Below, piece after piece: positions 36,842-48,565 of a stretch of 64,000 bases of DNA. The stretch's first letter is position 1, and each line of letters starts with the position of its first letter. The DNA comes from Lithobates sylvaticus (taxonomy: Eukaryota > Chordata > Amphibia > Anura > Ranidae): positions 376,124,945 through 376,188,944 of the forward strand of contig CM053030.1 in the NCBI GenBank assembly GCA_028564925.1, in the 5' to 3' direction. The position numbers and the translations under genes are program-made. A model generated the notes under the pieces. It did not search any database and was not told the DNA's origin. It saw nothing but the letters and a program-made list of their open reading frames with translations.

Positions 36842-38290
36842 AGCACCAGTGCCTAAGGCACAATTTTTCAGCCCCTGTTTAACAGGGGCGTGTACTTACA
36901 ATTTTTTAAAAAAATGCTTCGCAACACGTGTGACTGCTGTGCTCCAAGTACAGTCTCTGTGAGGGCCGTGTTGCAGTGTTGTGGCACCAGCACCAGTGCC
37001 TAAGGCACAATTTTTCAGCCCCTGTTTAACAGGGGCGTGTACTTACAATTTTTTAAAAAAATGCTTCGCAACACGTGTGACTGCTGTGCTCCAAGTACAG
37101 TCTCTGTGAGGGCCGTGTTGCAGTGTTGTGGCACCAGCACCAGTGCCTAAGGCACAATTTTTCAGCCCCTGTTTAACAGGGGCGTGTACTTACAATTTTT
37201 TAAAAAAATGCTTCGCAACACGTGTGACTGCTGTGCTCCAAGTACAGTCTCTGTGAGGGCCGTGTTGCAGTGTTGTGGCACCAGCACCAGTGCCTAAGGC
37301 ACAATTTTTCAGCCCCTGTTTAACAGGGGCGTGTACTTACAATTTTTTAAAAAAATGCTTCGCAACACGTGTGACTGCTGTGCTCCAAGTACAGTCTCTG
37401 TGAGGGCCGTGTTGCAGTGTTGTGGCACCAGCACCAGTGCCTAAGGCACAATTTTTCAGCCCCTGTTTAACAGGGGCGTGTACTTACAATTTTTTAAAAA
37501 AATGCTTCGCAACACGTGTGACTGCTGTGCTCCAAGTACAGTCTCTGTGAGGGCCGTGTTGCAGTGTTGTGGCACCAGCACCAGTGCCTAAGGCACAATT
37601 TTTCAGCCCCTGTTTAACAGGGGCGTGTACTTACAATTTTTATAAAAAAAATGCTTCGCAACACGTGTGACTGCTGTGCTCCAAGTACAGTATCTGTGAG
37701 GGCCGGGTTGCAGTGTTGTGGCACCAGCACCAGTGCCTAAGGCACAATTTTTCAGCCCCTGTTTAACAGGGGCGTGTACTTACAATTTTTTAAAAAAATG
37801 CTTCGCAACACGTGTGACTGCTGTGCTCCAAGTACAGTCTCTGTGAGGGGTTGCAGTGTTGTGGCACCAGCACCAGTGCCTAAGGCACAATTTTTCAGCC
37901 CCTGTTTAACAGGGGCGGGTAATTACAAATCTTGATCTAATAGTTCACAGCAGGGCCCATTCCTGCGCCCACCAAGAGTAACTATGAGGGCCTACAGTCT
38001 TGTGGCAACACCGTCCACCACCACCGCCAAAGGCCCAATTTTTCTGCCCTGTTCATCAGGTGCTTGCAATTACAAATCTTGATCTAATAACTCACAGCAG
38101 GGCCCATTCCTGCGCCCACCAAGAGTAACTGTGAGAGCTTACAGTCTTGTGGCAAAACCGTCCACCACCACCACCACCACCACCCACCCCAATTTTTATG
38201 CCCTGTTCAACAGGTGCATGCAATTACAAATCTTGATCTATTAACTCACAGCAGGGCCCATTCCTGTGCCCACCAGTCTTGTGGCTACAC
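36842..38290 (+). repeat. 147-bp tandem repeats in hAT 3' region
   Basis: About seven nearly identical 147-bp units (start AGCACCAGTGCCTAAGGC), each with the perfect hairpin CCCCTG-TTTAA-CAGGGG and an A-rich TTTTTTAAAAAAATG, followed by three more diverged units with ACAAATCTTGATCTAAT and CAGCAGGGCCCATTCCTG. Very low divergence among the first seven suggests recent amplification. Confidence 0.95.
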
Positions 38291-39133
38291 CAACATCTAA
38301 TAGGGCAAATTTCTGCAGAGTATATACGCCAGGCCCCTACTTTCAAACATCCAACTTACAAACGACTCCTACTTGCAAATGGAAAGAGAAAACAGGAAGT
38401 GAGAGGAAATCTACCCCTAGGAAGGGAAATTCTATCCTGTTAGATTTAATTTGGGAAAAAGGTATCTCCTCTCTACTGATACTTTATCACCAATCCTTGT
38501 TTCAATTAAAACCCCACTTTTCCAAAAACATTTGTCATTGGGACGGAAAGTGAGGTGACATGTTCTGAACAGATGTGCAAAGACAGCAAATGTTACAGGG
38601 GTGATAACCCCTCCCTATGTTCTCCAAAAAGCTTAAAAATAGATTTTTTTGGGATGGAGCTACACTTCATAATGTACCTGTTCAGATTCTACTTAAGATC
38701 AAACCTAAAGCCGCAAGTGGTTTTAAATGGCTTCTTTTTTTCCTTTACAAATGTCATTTTGTGCAAGGACAGTTCTAAACACGGGAAACACATGCCACTT
38801 CACAGGCATACTTTGGACACCCCCCAGGTACCATATTTAAAGGAAAATGTCACTTTTTTTTTTTCACTTTATGCATCATTAAAATGACTGCTCCCGAAAA
38901 AACGTTAGTTTTTAAAAGTTCTTTTTGCATTGATATATGTCCCCTGGGGCAGGACCCGGGTCCCCAAACCTGTTTTATGACATTAACATGCATATTGGCC
39001 GTTGTAATTAGCACTTTTGATTTCGAACGTTCGCGTCCATTATAACGTATAGGGTTCGAAAATTCGCGCGAACTTTCGGTCCGTTCGAAGGTTCTGGTTC
39101 GAACCGAACCCGGGGGTGTTCGGCTCATCCCTA
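38291..39133 (+). repeat. Conserved 3' end of the hAT family
   Basis: Shared with 57740-58779 in copy 2. Includes CCCTACTTTCAAACATCCAA, a TTTTAAATGGCTTC segment related to the foldback element at 48 kb, and the end TTCGAACCGAACCCGGGGG...CATCCCTA, which contains the palindrome GGTTCGAACC. Confidence 0.85.
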
Positions 39134-39141
39134 CTCTACCT

Positions 39142-39760
39142 TACATTTTCACAGATTTGGCAACAAGGCAGGCAAACTATTGGCTAAGCTATGCTCAGGT
39201 CCAAGGAGACCTACCCTCAATTTTGCCTTAAAAAATCCTATGGGCTTCCTTGTTACCTCACCTGCTTAAATCAGTAAACTACTCGCTGACTATTACATGA
39301 CCCTATACTCTAAGGACCTAACAGATCAGACCACAGTGGAGGCCTTACTTGCTAAGGTTTGCCTACCTAGCCTCGATTCCACCCACTTAGGAGCACTCAA
39401 TGCTCCCATGTCCTTAGCAGACATCCAGCTGACTATTAAATCTCTAGCCCAAGCCAAAGCCCCAGGCCCAGATGGATATACGGGTGATTTCTATAAATTG
39501 ACAAAAGATTTTATCCCTGACACTCTGAAACGTGTATTCACCACTATATGGGGTGATGGCCCTTGTCGCCCTACAGGTACACAATCATACTAATATCCAA
39601 AAAAGGAAAGGACCCCCTACACCGGGTTCCTATCGCCCAATCTCTCTGATCAATGTGGAAGTTAAAATTCTCTCTAAAATATAAAGCCTCATGCTTAGCT
39701 CTTTTACTCCACCCAGCCCAATTGTAACTGTGAAAATTTAAATAAAGATATATATTTAAA
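39142..39760 (+). pseudogene. L1-type ORF2 relic, part after the hAT insertion
   Basis: FGNKAGKLLAKL, then ADYYMTLYSKDLTDQTTVEA, then the RT start AKAPGPDGYTGDFYK and PTPGSYRPISLIN. It joins the half at 26843-27188. After about 39680 the sequence passes directly to AATAAAGATATATATTTAAA with an A-rich end, so most of the RT and everything after it is missing: an internally deleted L1 copy with a tail. Confidence 0.75.
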
Positions 39761-41626
39761 AAAAACAATCACTCACTTACATCTTTAACTGCACATACTG
39801 TGGAAAAAACATCATTCTCAAGGTTCACAAGAAAGAAGCACAAGAAAAGCATTGAGGTTTTTCAGGTTGTGTAATTCAGCACATACGAAGATGTATGCCT
39901 AGGTTAATTCCCCCTGGAGGTAGACCAATGCTCCAAAGCTCATGGTGTCTTTCTGGCACTTTAAACTGCATGAGAGGATAAGGTAAAGAGCCTGCAACTT
40001 GTTCTCCCAATAAAAGTACCTTATTGATAAAGGGTACAGTGTGCAAGTTACAGCAGCTTACGTGTTTTTGTAAAAAAAAAAACGTATTCATAGCCAACTT
40101 GTGTATATTGGCACTCAGCTCCCTTCTTACAGAACACCTGCTCCGTATTTACATTGAACATTAAAGGCTGGAAGGCAGCTAAGTCACTGCTTGGATGGGT
40201 AGCAAAGCAAACTGAGCTAGTCAATGAGTTTAAGATTTAGCTTTTACACTTTGAGGTTTTACTCAATTCACAGTTATGGTCATCAGAGGATCTCTTATAG
40301 GTTTTATATAATAGTTTTAGGGCCAATGCATGATGATGTAATCAAGCTTGCTACTAGCCTCAGGAAACGTAGTTACATAATTGGGAACCTTAATTTATAT
40401 CATATAAGTCAACATACTGCATTAGTTTGTATATGCGTTTTTGTGATTGTGTTTGTATGTCGGTGGATGGGCATAGTCACACAAATCTTATGTACTTCAG
40501 CTGAGGAAACTCATTTGAGTATGAATTTTCCAACAGTACAATAACAAAGTTTATTGAAGGCTTGTTTTAAAGCTCATTTAGTGCTTGTTAATAAAATGCA
40601 TATGAATGTTTATAACCTGACTAAACCACATACTAGTAATATATACGGTATATATTCTGGTAATTCTTGTCATACCCCTCAGGTATACCCATAAATATTT
40701 AATTTTTTAGCAAGATAATGCTGAACATTTTGACAACAGGTACAGTATACCAAGACAAAAGCTTAACACTAACAATACAAAGGACTGTCCCACTAGGTCA
40801 TCTGATTTGTCCCCAGTTGAACATAAGTTATACCTAGCTAAGTCAGTCGATGGAGACTTGGAATAATATAGCTCAAGAAGCCATCAAACATTACAAACAG
40901 ATTAAGGGTAGACCAGCGACTATTGTGTATGATTTAATGTAAACATTGTGGCCTTAGGTGCAAACAACAGAATGAACTTTAGATAGTTATGGCTGTACCT
41001 CGAAACATAACATTTATTACAGTGTTAAAAAAAGTTATTTGAACAAAGGGAGTGGAAAACTGTTCTAAGGAATAACAATTCTTTGTGTGACAGTTTTAAA
41101 GATGCCATCTCTTTCATATAGCTAGTTCTCTGGATATATTGCGAGCAGCTGATGAAAAAGAAGGTTGCCATGTGGTCAAATAACATCAGTCATCTATTAT
41201 TCTCAACATAATACTGTACAGCTGCAAGGAAACTTCGATCATGCACATGACAGCAGCTCAACTTCGAAGTCACAACCATCAAACCTCTTTATCACTGCAC
41301 TTCCAAACCATCTTGCAAAGGAATGACCTTCAGGTCATTTAATTCCAAGTCAGATGCCATACAGTAATGTATGATGTATAGGTTTTTCCTACAGGAAAAA
41401 TTAAATTGATATCCAAAGTCTGTGAAATATCATTCATGTGCCAATCTCTGGCAACAGAAATGTATGCCGCTTCTACAGCTGTGAATTTCTTTTTCTTTCT
41501 TTCTTTCTTTTCATTGTTTGTGTTCTTAATAAAGCAATAACATCTTTAAAGTGTAACTGAGGTTATTAAAAAAACAAAAAACAAAAAGCCCAAATGATTT
41601 AAAGAGTATAATGAATACAGAAAAAA
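39761..41626. other. Intergenic with a weak Tc1 relic and a TTTC microsatellite
   Basis: Mostly unrecognised. At about 40715-40960 the plus strand reads QDNAEHFDN, TRSSDLSPVEHKL and WNNIAQEAIKHY, which resemble QDNARPH, RSPDLSPIEH and W..IPQ of Tc1-type transposases, heavily decayed. A (TTTC)n tract is at 41487-41512. Confidence 0.4.
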
Positions 41627-42112
41627 NNNNNNNNNNNNNNNNNNNNNNNNNNNNNNNNNNNNNNNNNNNNNNNNNNNNNNNNNNNNNNNNNNNNNNNNNN
41701 NNNNNNNNNNNNNNNNNNNNNNNNNNNNNNNNNNNNNNNNNNNNNNNNNNNNNNNNNNNNNNNNNNNNNNNNNNNNNNNNNNNNNNNNNNNNNNNNNNNN
41801 NNNNNNNNNNNNNNNNNNNNNNNNNNNNNNNNNNNNNNNNNNNNNNNNNNNNNNNNNNNNNNNNNNNNNNNNNNNNNNNNNNNNNNNNNNNNNNNNNNNN
41901 NNNNNNNNNNNNNNNNNNNNNNNNNNNNNNNNNNNNNNNNNNNNNNNNNNNNNNNNNNNNNNNNNNNNNNNNNNNNNNNNNNNNNNNNNNNNNNNNNNNN
42001 NNNNNNNNNNNNNNNNNNNNNNNNNNNNNNNNNNNNNNNNNNNNNNNNNNNNNNNNNNNNNNNNNNNNNNNNNNNNNNNNNNNNNNNNNNNNNNNNNNNN
42101 NNNNNNNNNNNN
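41627..42112. other. Assembly gap (N)
   Basis: 486 Ns; true size is not known from the sequence. Confidence 1.
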
Positions 42113-42126
42113 ATGTGATATATAAT

Positions 42127-42828
42127 TGTGTTGCGTTTGTTAAAATATGATTTTTTAAACATCAGACCTAACATTACATGGGAGAAATTACAAGTTTAGT
42201 TGATCAGATTCTCTGGTTTGGGTAGAATTCTCAAACAAATGCTGTTTTCATACAATGGTGTTAGATAACAAATTGACAGTTGAAGAGGCTATTGTTTCGT
42301 CAGCTACAGTAAACAGGCAACCAACAGTCCATTGTCTTTTAAACAGTTTGAGAGGGTGTTTCAACCTGAAGAGAATGACTGTTAGTCGGTTGTTATGGAA
42401 ACAAGTAATTTTGGTCAACAAACTTTGGTATATAAAATGGATGGGTAGAGACACAGGAAGGGAACACATCATGCTGTAACATCCGGACACACATCATCAT
42501 GCTTTGAAGATCAGAAGAAGCCGCTCATGATACAAGAACAGAACCTGATCTCCAAGAAGAAATATTGCCAATTGGAGATCATGAACATTCAGTAACAGAA
42601 GTTAAGTAACCCTTTTTAAATGTATTTGTACTGTTAGACTTTAGGCTGTTCTATTTTCTAGGCATTTTGCTTGTTATAGATATCTGTCAGTCTTGTATTG
42701 TATTCCTAAGATTGTAATAGTTTTGTACAGCAGTTTTTGTTAGTAAAACGCACATCTATACACTGCAGAAGTCTCAGCTTCCTTGTTATACCACAGAGTA
42801 ACCTTGCTAGATAGACGCAAGCAATACA
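42127..42828 (+). repeat. 5' LTR
   Basis: Starts TGTGTTGCG, ends GCAATACA; contains TATATAAAA at 42429-42437 as a likely TATA box. Nearly identical to the 3' LTR. Confidence 0.92.
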
Positions 42829-42870
42829 TTTGGGGGCTCGCCCGAGATATACATTTGGGGGCTCGGCCGT
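42829..42870 (+). promoter_or_regulatory. Primer-binding site, present as a tandem pair
   Basis: TTTGGGGGCTCG occurs at 42829 and again about 24 bp later. TGGGGGCTCG is the core of a tRNA-Pro-type primer site in many retroviruses; the match beyond ten bases is imperfect. Confidence 0.6.
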
Positions 42871-42938
42871 GACTGTGCTATAGTTCAATTGAAGCAGAGC
42901 TGTTTTTTTTCTGTAGTGTGTAGCTTGTGCTAGGTAAA

Positions 42939-44606
42939 ATGCTGCGTAAGCTGTTTAGGAAAAGCAAGGCTGCAGAGGGTCCTGGTGACCAGAAGGAAGT
43001 GTGCAGCTTACCTATTTGGGCCAGAGACAATGAGTGGGAGCCTCTTGCTAAAGAATTTGTGAAGTATGCTTCTCCCTTGAAGCTGACTTGGGGTGATAAA
43101 GTCTCAGATCATTTTGTAGATTTTAGCCTTAAGGGGTTGGATTTAAGTAAAAAAGAGAAGAGAACGGTGTCCAAATTCGGATGGTATTTTCTTCACGCAT
43201 TTTACATCGAATCACATAGAAGGGAGAAGGCAGAGGCAGAAGTTAAGGTATTAAAAGACCAGCTAGCAGTTGCTTCAGAGTGTGTACGTTCAACTGCTAG
43301 TCGGGCTGATGATTTGCAAGAGCGGTGTGCAGCCCTCATGACCAAATCAATTAATGCCTTAAGGAAAAGGAAGGGCCGTAAACCTGTTAGTAAAGCCAGG
43401 GTACGTGCCATTGTCACATCCCAAAATTGGGACTGTGAGGATGTGCTCTCCTCAAATGATAGTGAGGATGAGGAGATAGAGTTTGATGTTTCGCATGATG
43501 ATCTGCTAGTGCGAAAGAAAAAGTATGCCAGACATCTTATTACTAAGCATAGGAAACGGCAACATGATAGAGAGGATATGGCAGATGGGGAGGTGCATTA
43601 TTGCAACCCCAGAGATGTTGAATTTGAAGAAGTACGGGAGTTTACACAAACTGAACTCCATGAGCTGGCAAAACAATACAAACAAAGGTCTGGGGAGCCT
43701 CTAGTGAGTTGGCTCCTACGCTTATGGGATGAAGGAGCAGACAGTGTTGTTTTGTCAGGTAAGGAAGCAGTGACTATGGGAGTGTTAACCCATGATCCAC
43801 AATTGCGTCAGGCAATGCGAAAAGCCTGAGAGTTTAGCGTGAATTTTTCACTGTTAGACCTCGTTAGAGATGGAATAGTCCGAGTATACTCTAGTCCTAC
43901 TGACCTGGAAAATACCTACTCCTGGAGATCAATAGCAGAGGGTATTTCCAGGTTATGTGAGATGGGTTGTATAACCGGATTAAATATGTTTCCAGAATGG
44001 ATGGGTCCAGATATGGAACCCTTTACGTCTGCTCTGCGCTCTAAGCTGATGAAGTCTGCGCCATTTAATCTCAGGGCTCCCTTATTGTCCTTGTTGGGAG
44101 GCCTGGGATTAAACAGCAAGATTCATGAAGCTACAACCCTTTTAAGCCAGTTGGGGGAGCTAGAGGAGACTAGAACAAAACCTGTCAGGGCAGTAGATAA
44201 GGTCAAGGCCAGACAGGAAGAATACAAGCAGAAAAGAACAGAGAAGAAAGGGAATGGGGTAGAGAAGACAGGAGGTGAAGAGAAAACCAGGCTAGTTATT
44301 TCTAGGAAAGAAATGTGGGTGGACCTATTAAAGGCAGGAGTACCTAAAGATGAGATAGATGGCATTTCTACTGCAGAAATGCTGAAGAGGTGGAAAGATT
44401 TAGTAGGTAAAACTGTCAGGGTTAGAAACACTACTCCTAGTGAAGATAACATCAGCCTAGACTTAGAGGAAACAGAACAGACACCTCCTGTTAGCCCCAA
44501 ACCAATTCCAAAAACTGAACGTGAACACAAACCCAAATCCCTTTATCCTGGGGAGGAGTTAGAGAGAATCAGAAAAGGGGATTGGGAGGTTCCTTATCCT
44601 TTATGA
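42939..44606 (+). mobile_element. gag-like region of the LTR fossil
   Basis: Begins MLRKLFRKSKAA and carries a charged, coiled-coil-like middle and a lysine-rich end. Position between primer site and protease identifies it as gag; I do not recognise a specific capsid family. Part of a broken element. Confidence 0.65.
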
Positions 44607-44633
44607 AGGGAAGGTGAGTCTCCTGTAATAGCC

Positions 44634-45522
44634 GTGAGGGCAGTGACAGCAGGAGACCGACGCCCATATGCACCTGTCACTGTATGGTGGAGAAAGTCAT
44701 CTTCTCCCACACATGTAATGGCTTTAGTTGATAGCGGAGCCGAAGTTACACTTTTGCAAGGAAATCCTTCCCATCACAAAGGAGAATTGATTTATGTAGA
44801 AGGTTTGGGAGGGCAAACTACACCAGCAGTTAGGATACGAGTGAAATTGGCTATTGGCAAGGGATCAGGATTTATGACAAATGTTTTGGTATCAGAGTTA
44901 CCCGAAAATATTCTGGGGATGGATGTACTTCAAGGTCAGTCAATTCAGACTGAAAGAGGTACATTCACATTCGGGTATCCTGATAAAGCGTATCTGGTAA
45001 GGGCGGTGAAGGCTGTGGTCAGAGGTCATGCAAAATGGACCCCTGTCTACATTCCTCCACCAGAGAAGCCAGTCTGTCTCAAGCAGTACAGACTTCCTGG
45101 AGGCCACAAAGAAACTGGGGAGACTATTCAAGAACTATTGAGAGTAGGGATCCTTAGACCTGCTGTAAGTCCTTTCTCGTCTCCGGTGTTCCCAGTAAAA
45201 AAAGCCTGATGGGACATATAGAATGACTGTGGATTACAGAGGTCTAAACAAAGTGGCACCTCCATTGAAGTCAGCTGTACCAGATATGATCTCAATTGTT
45301 GAAAAAATTGCTAAAGATGCAGGAGAATATCATGCTGTGATAGACCTGGCTAATGCTTTCTTTTCGATTTTAATAGACCCAGAGTGTCAAGACCAGTTTG
45401 CTATGGTGTGGGACGGCCGCCAGTACACTTTCACTGTCCTTCCGCAAGGCTATCTTCATTCTCCAACAATTTGTATGGTAGGGGCTGGGGCACAGATTCC
45501 ACAGCTGGAGTGCAGAGTTCAG
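44634..45522 (+). mobile_element. protease / reverse transcriptase-start region of the LTR fossil
   Basis: Aspartic protease signature LVDSGAEVTLL and NILGMDVL, followed by the RT entry region (PVFPVKKA, VDYRGLNKV, LPQGY). The order is that of retroviral pol. Part of a broken element; the foldback element follows directly. Confidence 0.8.
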
Positions 45523-45683
45523 TAGACATGGGAACTGCCAAAAAATTCGTTTCGTTTCGTTTCGTCCCGTTTCGTATATAAAAAAATTCGTAATTCGTAA
45601 TTCGTGTACGAAATTCCGTTCGAATTCGTACGAAATACGAAATTCGGACGAATCGTAATTTTTTTTACGAATCGTTAGTAAAG

Positions 45684-45890
45684 TTACGAATCGTTACGAA
45701 TCGTTACGAATCGTTACGAATCGTTACGAATCGTTAACGCGGCTAATGAATTGTTGGTTCTCATAACACAGAGAACAATTCAAATCCAACTACAAATATC
45801 GAATTTCAATTTCAAGTTACGAATCGTTACGAATCGTTATGAATAGTTACGAATCGTTACGAATCGTTATGAATAGTTACGAATCGTTAG
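45684..45890. repeat. Subterminal decamer repeats TTACGAATCG
   Basis: Runs of TTACGAATCG at 45684-45735 and 45826-45890, mirrored at 50452-50515 and 50599-50650. Tandem subterminal motifs are common transposase-binding sites in hAT elements. Confidence 0.7.
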
Positions 45891-46838
45891 TAAATCCAAC
45901 TACCAATATCGAATTTCAACTAATTTGAACGAAATTATTATAGCAGATATAACGAATGAATTCGAATGACAAAGTGTCATTTTTGCAGAAAAAAAAAAAG
46001 CGTAGGGGTCCCCCCAAATTCAATAACCAGGCCCTTCAGGTCTGGTATGGATATTAAGGGGGACCCCAGCCAAAAAAAAAAATAAAAAAAATGGCGTGGG
46101 GTCCCCCCCAAATATCCATACCAGACCCTTCAGGTCTGGGATGGATTTTAAGGGGAACCCCGGCCAAAAAAAAAAAAAAAAATGGCGTGGGGTCCCCCTC
46201 AAAATCCATACCAGACCCTTTATCCGAGCACGCAACCTGGCAGGCCGCAGGAAAGGAGGGGGGGACGAGAGCGGCCCCCCCTCCCGCCTGAACCGTACCA
46301 GGCCACATGCCCTCAACATTGGGAGGGTGCTTTGGGGTCCCCCCCAAAGCACCTTGTCCCCATGTTGATGAGGACAAGGGCCTCATCCCCACAACCCTGG
46401 CCGGTGGTTGTGGGGGTCTGCGGGCGGGGGGCTTATCGGAATCTGGAAGCCCCCTTTAACAAGGGGACCCCCAGATCCCGGCCCCCCCCCTGTGTGAAAT
46501 GGTAAGGGGGTACAAAAGTACCCCTACCATTTCACCAAAAAAGTGGCAAAAATGGTAAAAATGACAGGAGACGGTCTTTGACAATTCCTTTATTAAAATC
46601 TTCTTTCTTCTGGTCTTCCTTCTTCATCTTCTCCTTCCGTCATCTTCTCCTTCTTCATCTTCTCCTTCCGCATCTTCTTCCATCTTCTTCTTCCTTCGAT
46701 TCGCTTCTTCTTCCTCCGGTCTTCTCGTCCTTCTCGTCCGGCGTCGTCCTTCTCGTCCGGCATCGTCGTCTCTTCTCGCAGGCCGCTCCTCGCAATGGGA
46801 GGCTCCCGCTCTGTGAGGCTTCGCTCCGGGTGACAGGT

Positions 46839-46966
46839 CTTTTATAACGAAGGCACCTGGTGACCCCGCCCCCTCTGACGCACGGGGACGTCATGTGGAA
46901 TTCCCTATGGCTTTCCCCATGACGTCAGAGAGGGGGCGGGGTCACCGGGTGCCTTCGTTATACAAG
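46839..46966. promoter_or_regulatory. Candidate bidirectional promoter, centre of P1
   Basis: On the minus side TATAAAAG (46839-46846), GC box CCCCGCCCCC (46864) and GACGTCAT (46887-46894); on the plus side CRE TGACGTCA (46920-46927), GC box GGGGGCGGGG (about 46932) and TATACAAG (46959-46966). Spacing is the same on both sides. CREB/ATF, Sp1 and TBP sites in this order are a standard vertebrate core promoter; use is inference. Confidence 0.6.
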
Positions 46967-47041
46967 ACCTGTCACCCGGAGCGAAGCCTCACAGAGCGGG
47001 AGCCTCCCATTGCGAGGAGCGGCCTGCGAGAAGAGACGACG

Positions 47042-47245
47042 ATGCCGGACGAGAAGGACGACGCCGGACGAGAAGGACGAGAAGACCGGAGGAAGAAGAA
47101 GCGAATCGAAGGAAGAAGAAGATGGAAGAAGATGCCGGAAGGAGAAGATGAAGAAAGGAAGACCAGAAGAAGACCAGAAGAAAGAAGAAAGATTTTAATA
47201 AAGGAATTGTCAAAGACCGTCTCCTGTCATTTTTACAATTTTTGA
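47042..47245 (+). other. Candidate short transcript unit, foldback element
   Basis: ATG at 47042, 76 bp after the TATA-like box, opens 67 codons of K/R/E/D-rich peptide (MPDEKDDAGREG...); AATAAA at 47197-47202 stands before the stop, so a transcript cleaved there would have no stop codon. Matching units: minus strand from 46763 to AATAAA at 46594-46589; minus from 49291 to 49145-49140; plus from 49564 to 49735-49740. Low-complexity peptide; probably not a real protein, but the four-fold promoter-to-AATAAA layout may make short RNAs. Confidence 0.35.
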
Positions 47246-48565
47246 CGCTTTTTTGGTGAAATGGTAGGGGTACTTTTGTACCCCCTTACCATTTCACACA
47301 GGGGGGGGGGCCGGGATCTGGGGGTCCCCTTGTTAAAGGGGGCTTCCAGATTCCGATAAGCCCCCCGCCCGCAGACCCCCACAACCACCGGCCAGGGTTG
47401 TGGGGATGAGGCCCTTGTCCTCATCAACATGGGGACAAGGTGCTTTGGGGGGGACCCCAAAGCATCCTCCCAATGTTGAGGGCATGTGGCCTGGTACGGT
47501 TCAGGCGGGAGGGGGGGCCGCTCTCGTCCCCCCCTCCTTTCCTGCGGCCTGCCAGGTTGCGTGCTCGGATAAGGGTCTGGTATGGATTTTATGGGGGACC
47601 CCACGCCATTTTTTTTGGCTAGGGTTCCCCTTAAAATCCATCCCAGACCTCAAGGGTCTGGTATGGATTTTGAGGGGGACCCTACGCCATTTTTTTTTTT
47701 TTTTGGCTGGGGGTCCCCCTTAATATCCATCCCAGACCTGAAGGGCCTGGTTATTGAATTTGGGGGGACCCCTACGCATTTTTTTATCAATGACTTCAAT
47801 GAATGACAGTTCTCTGTATTACGGATCCAACAATTCATTTGCCGGCAATAGCTGCGACTCGATTTTAAATAGTTTTTTTTTCCTGCAAAAATGACACTGT
47901 GCAGGAACAGTTCCCTATATTAGATATACTGAATCTCGAATCATTCGAAGCATTCAAAGCATTCGTTATAGCCGCTATTATAATTTCTTTCATATTAGTT
48001 GAAATTACATATTTGTTAGTTACAATACAACATTCGAATTGTTCTCTGTATTACGGGAATCGGCAATTAGCCGCGAGTGATTTTAAATGTCTTTTTTTCC
48101 TGCAAAAATGACACATTGTACAGAGAGAGTTCTAAACACGGGAAACATGACCCCCTTCATAGACATACTATAGAGTATATAGTATATAGAAGGGCGCAGG
48201 TTTCCCGTGTTTAGAACTCTCTCTGTACAATGTGTCATTTTTGCAGGAAAAAAAGACATTTAAAATCCCTCGCGGCTAATTGCCGATTCCCGTAATACAG
48301 AGAACAATTCGAATGTTGTATTGTAACTAACAAATATGTAATTTCAACTAATATGAAAGAAATTATAATAGCGGATATAACGAATGCTTCGAATGATTCG
48401 AGATTCAGTATATCTAATATAGAGAACTGTCTCTGTACAATGTGTCATTTTTGCAGGAAAAAAAAAACTATTTAAAATCACGAGTCGCAGCTATTTGCCG
48501 GCAAATGAATTGTTGGATCCGTAATACAGAGAACTGTCATTCATTGAAGTCATTGATAAAAAAAT

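Larger units (their letters stand above)
27189..39133 (+). mobile_element. hAT transposon copy 1, complete ends, 11.9 kb
   Basis: Starts TAAGGATGGGCCC and ends GGCTCATCCCTA; the octamer CTCTACCT stands on both sides (27181-27188 and 39134-39141), the 8-bp target duplication expected of hAT. Order: four hairpins (27199-27462), TATA box (27497), 5.8-kb tandem array, transposase (33510-36737), tandem 147-bp repeats, then a conserved 3' end. It is inserted in an L1 relic in the same orientation. Unusually large for hAT (most are 2.5-5 kb), almost entirely because of the two arrays. Confidence 0.93.
46000..47779. repeat. Inner palindrome P1
   Basis: Both sides start with GCGTAGGGGTCCCCCCAAAT and read inward through a GTCTGGTATGGAT segment, a CCCACAACC/GGTTGTGGG region and a GA-rich tract to a shared centre near 46905. 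Arms about 890 bp. Confidence 0.9.

Noticed and set aside
41599-42174. Frames across the first gap
   Set aside because: They consist almost wholly of Ns.
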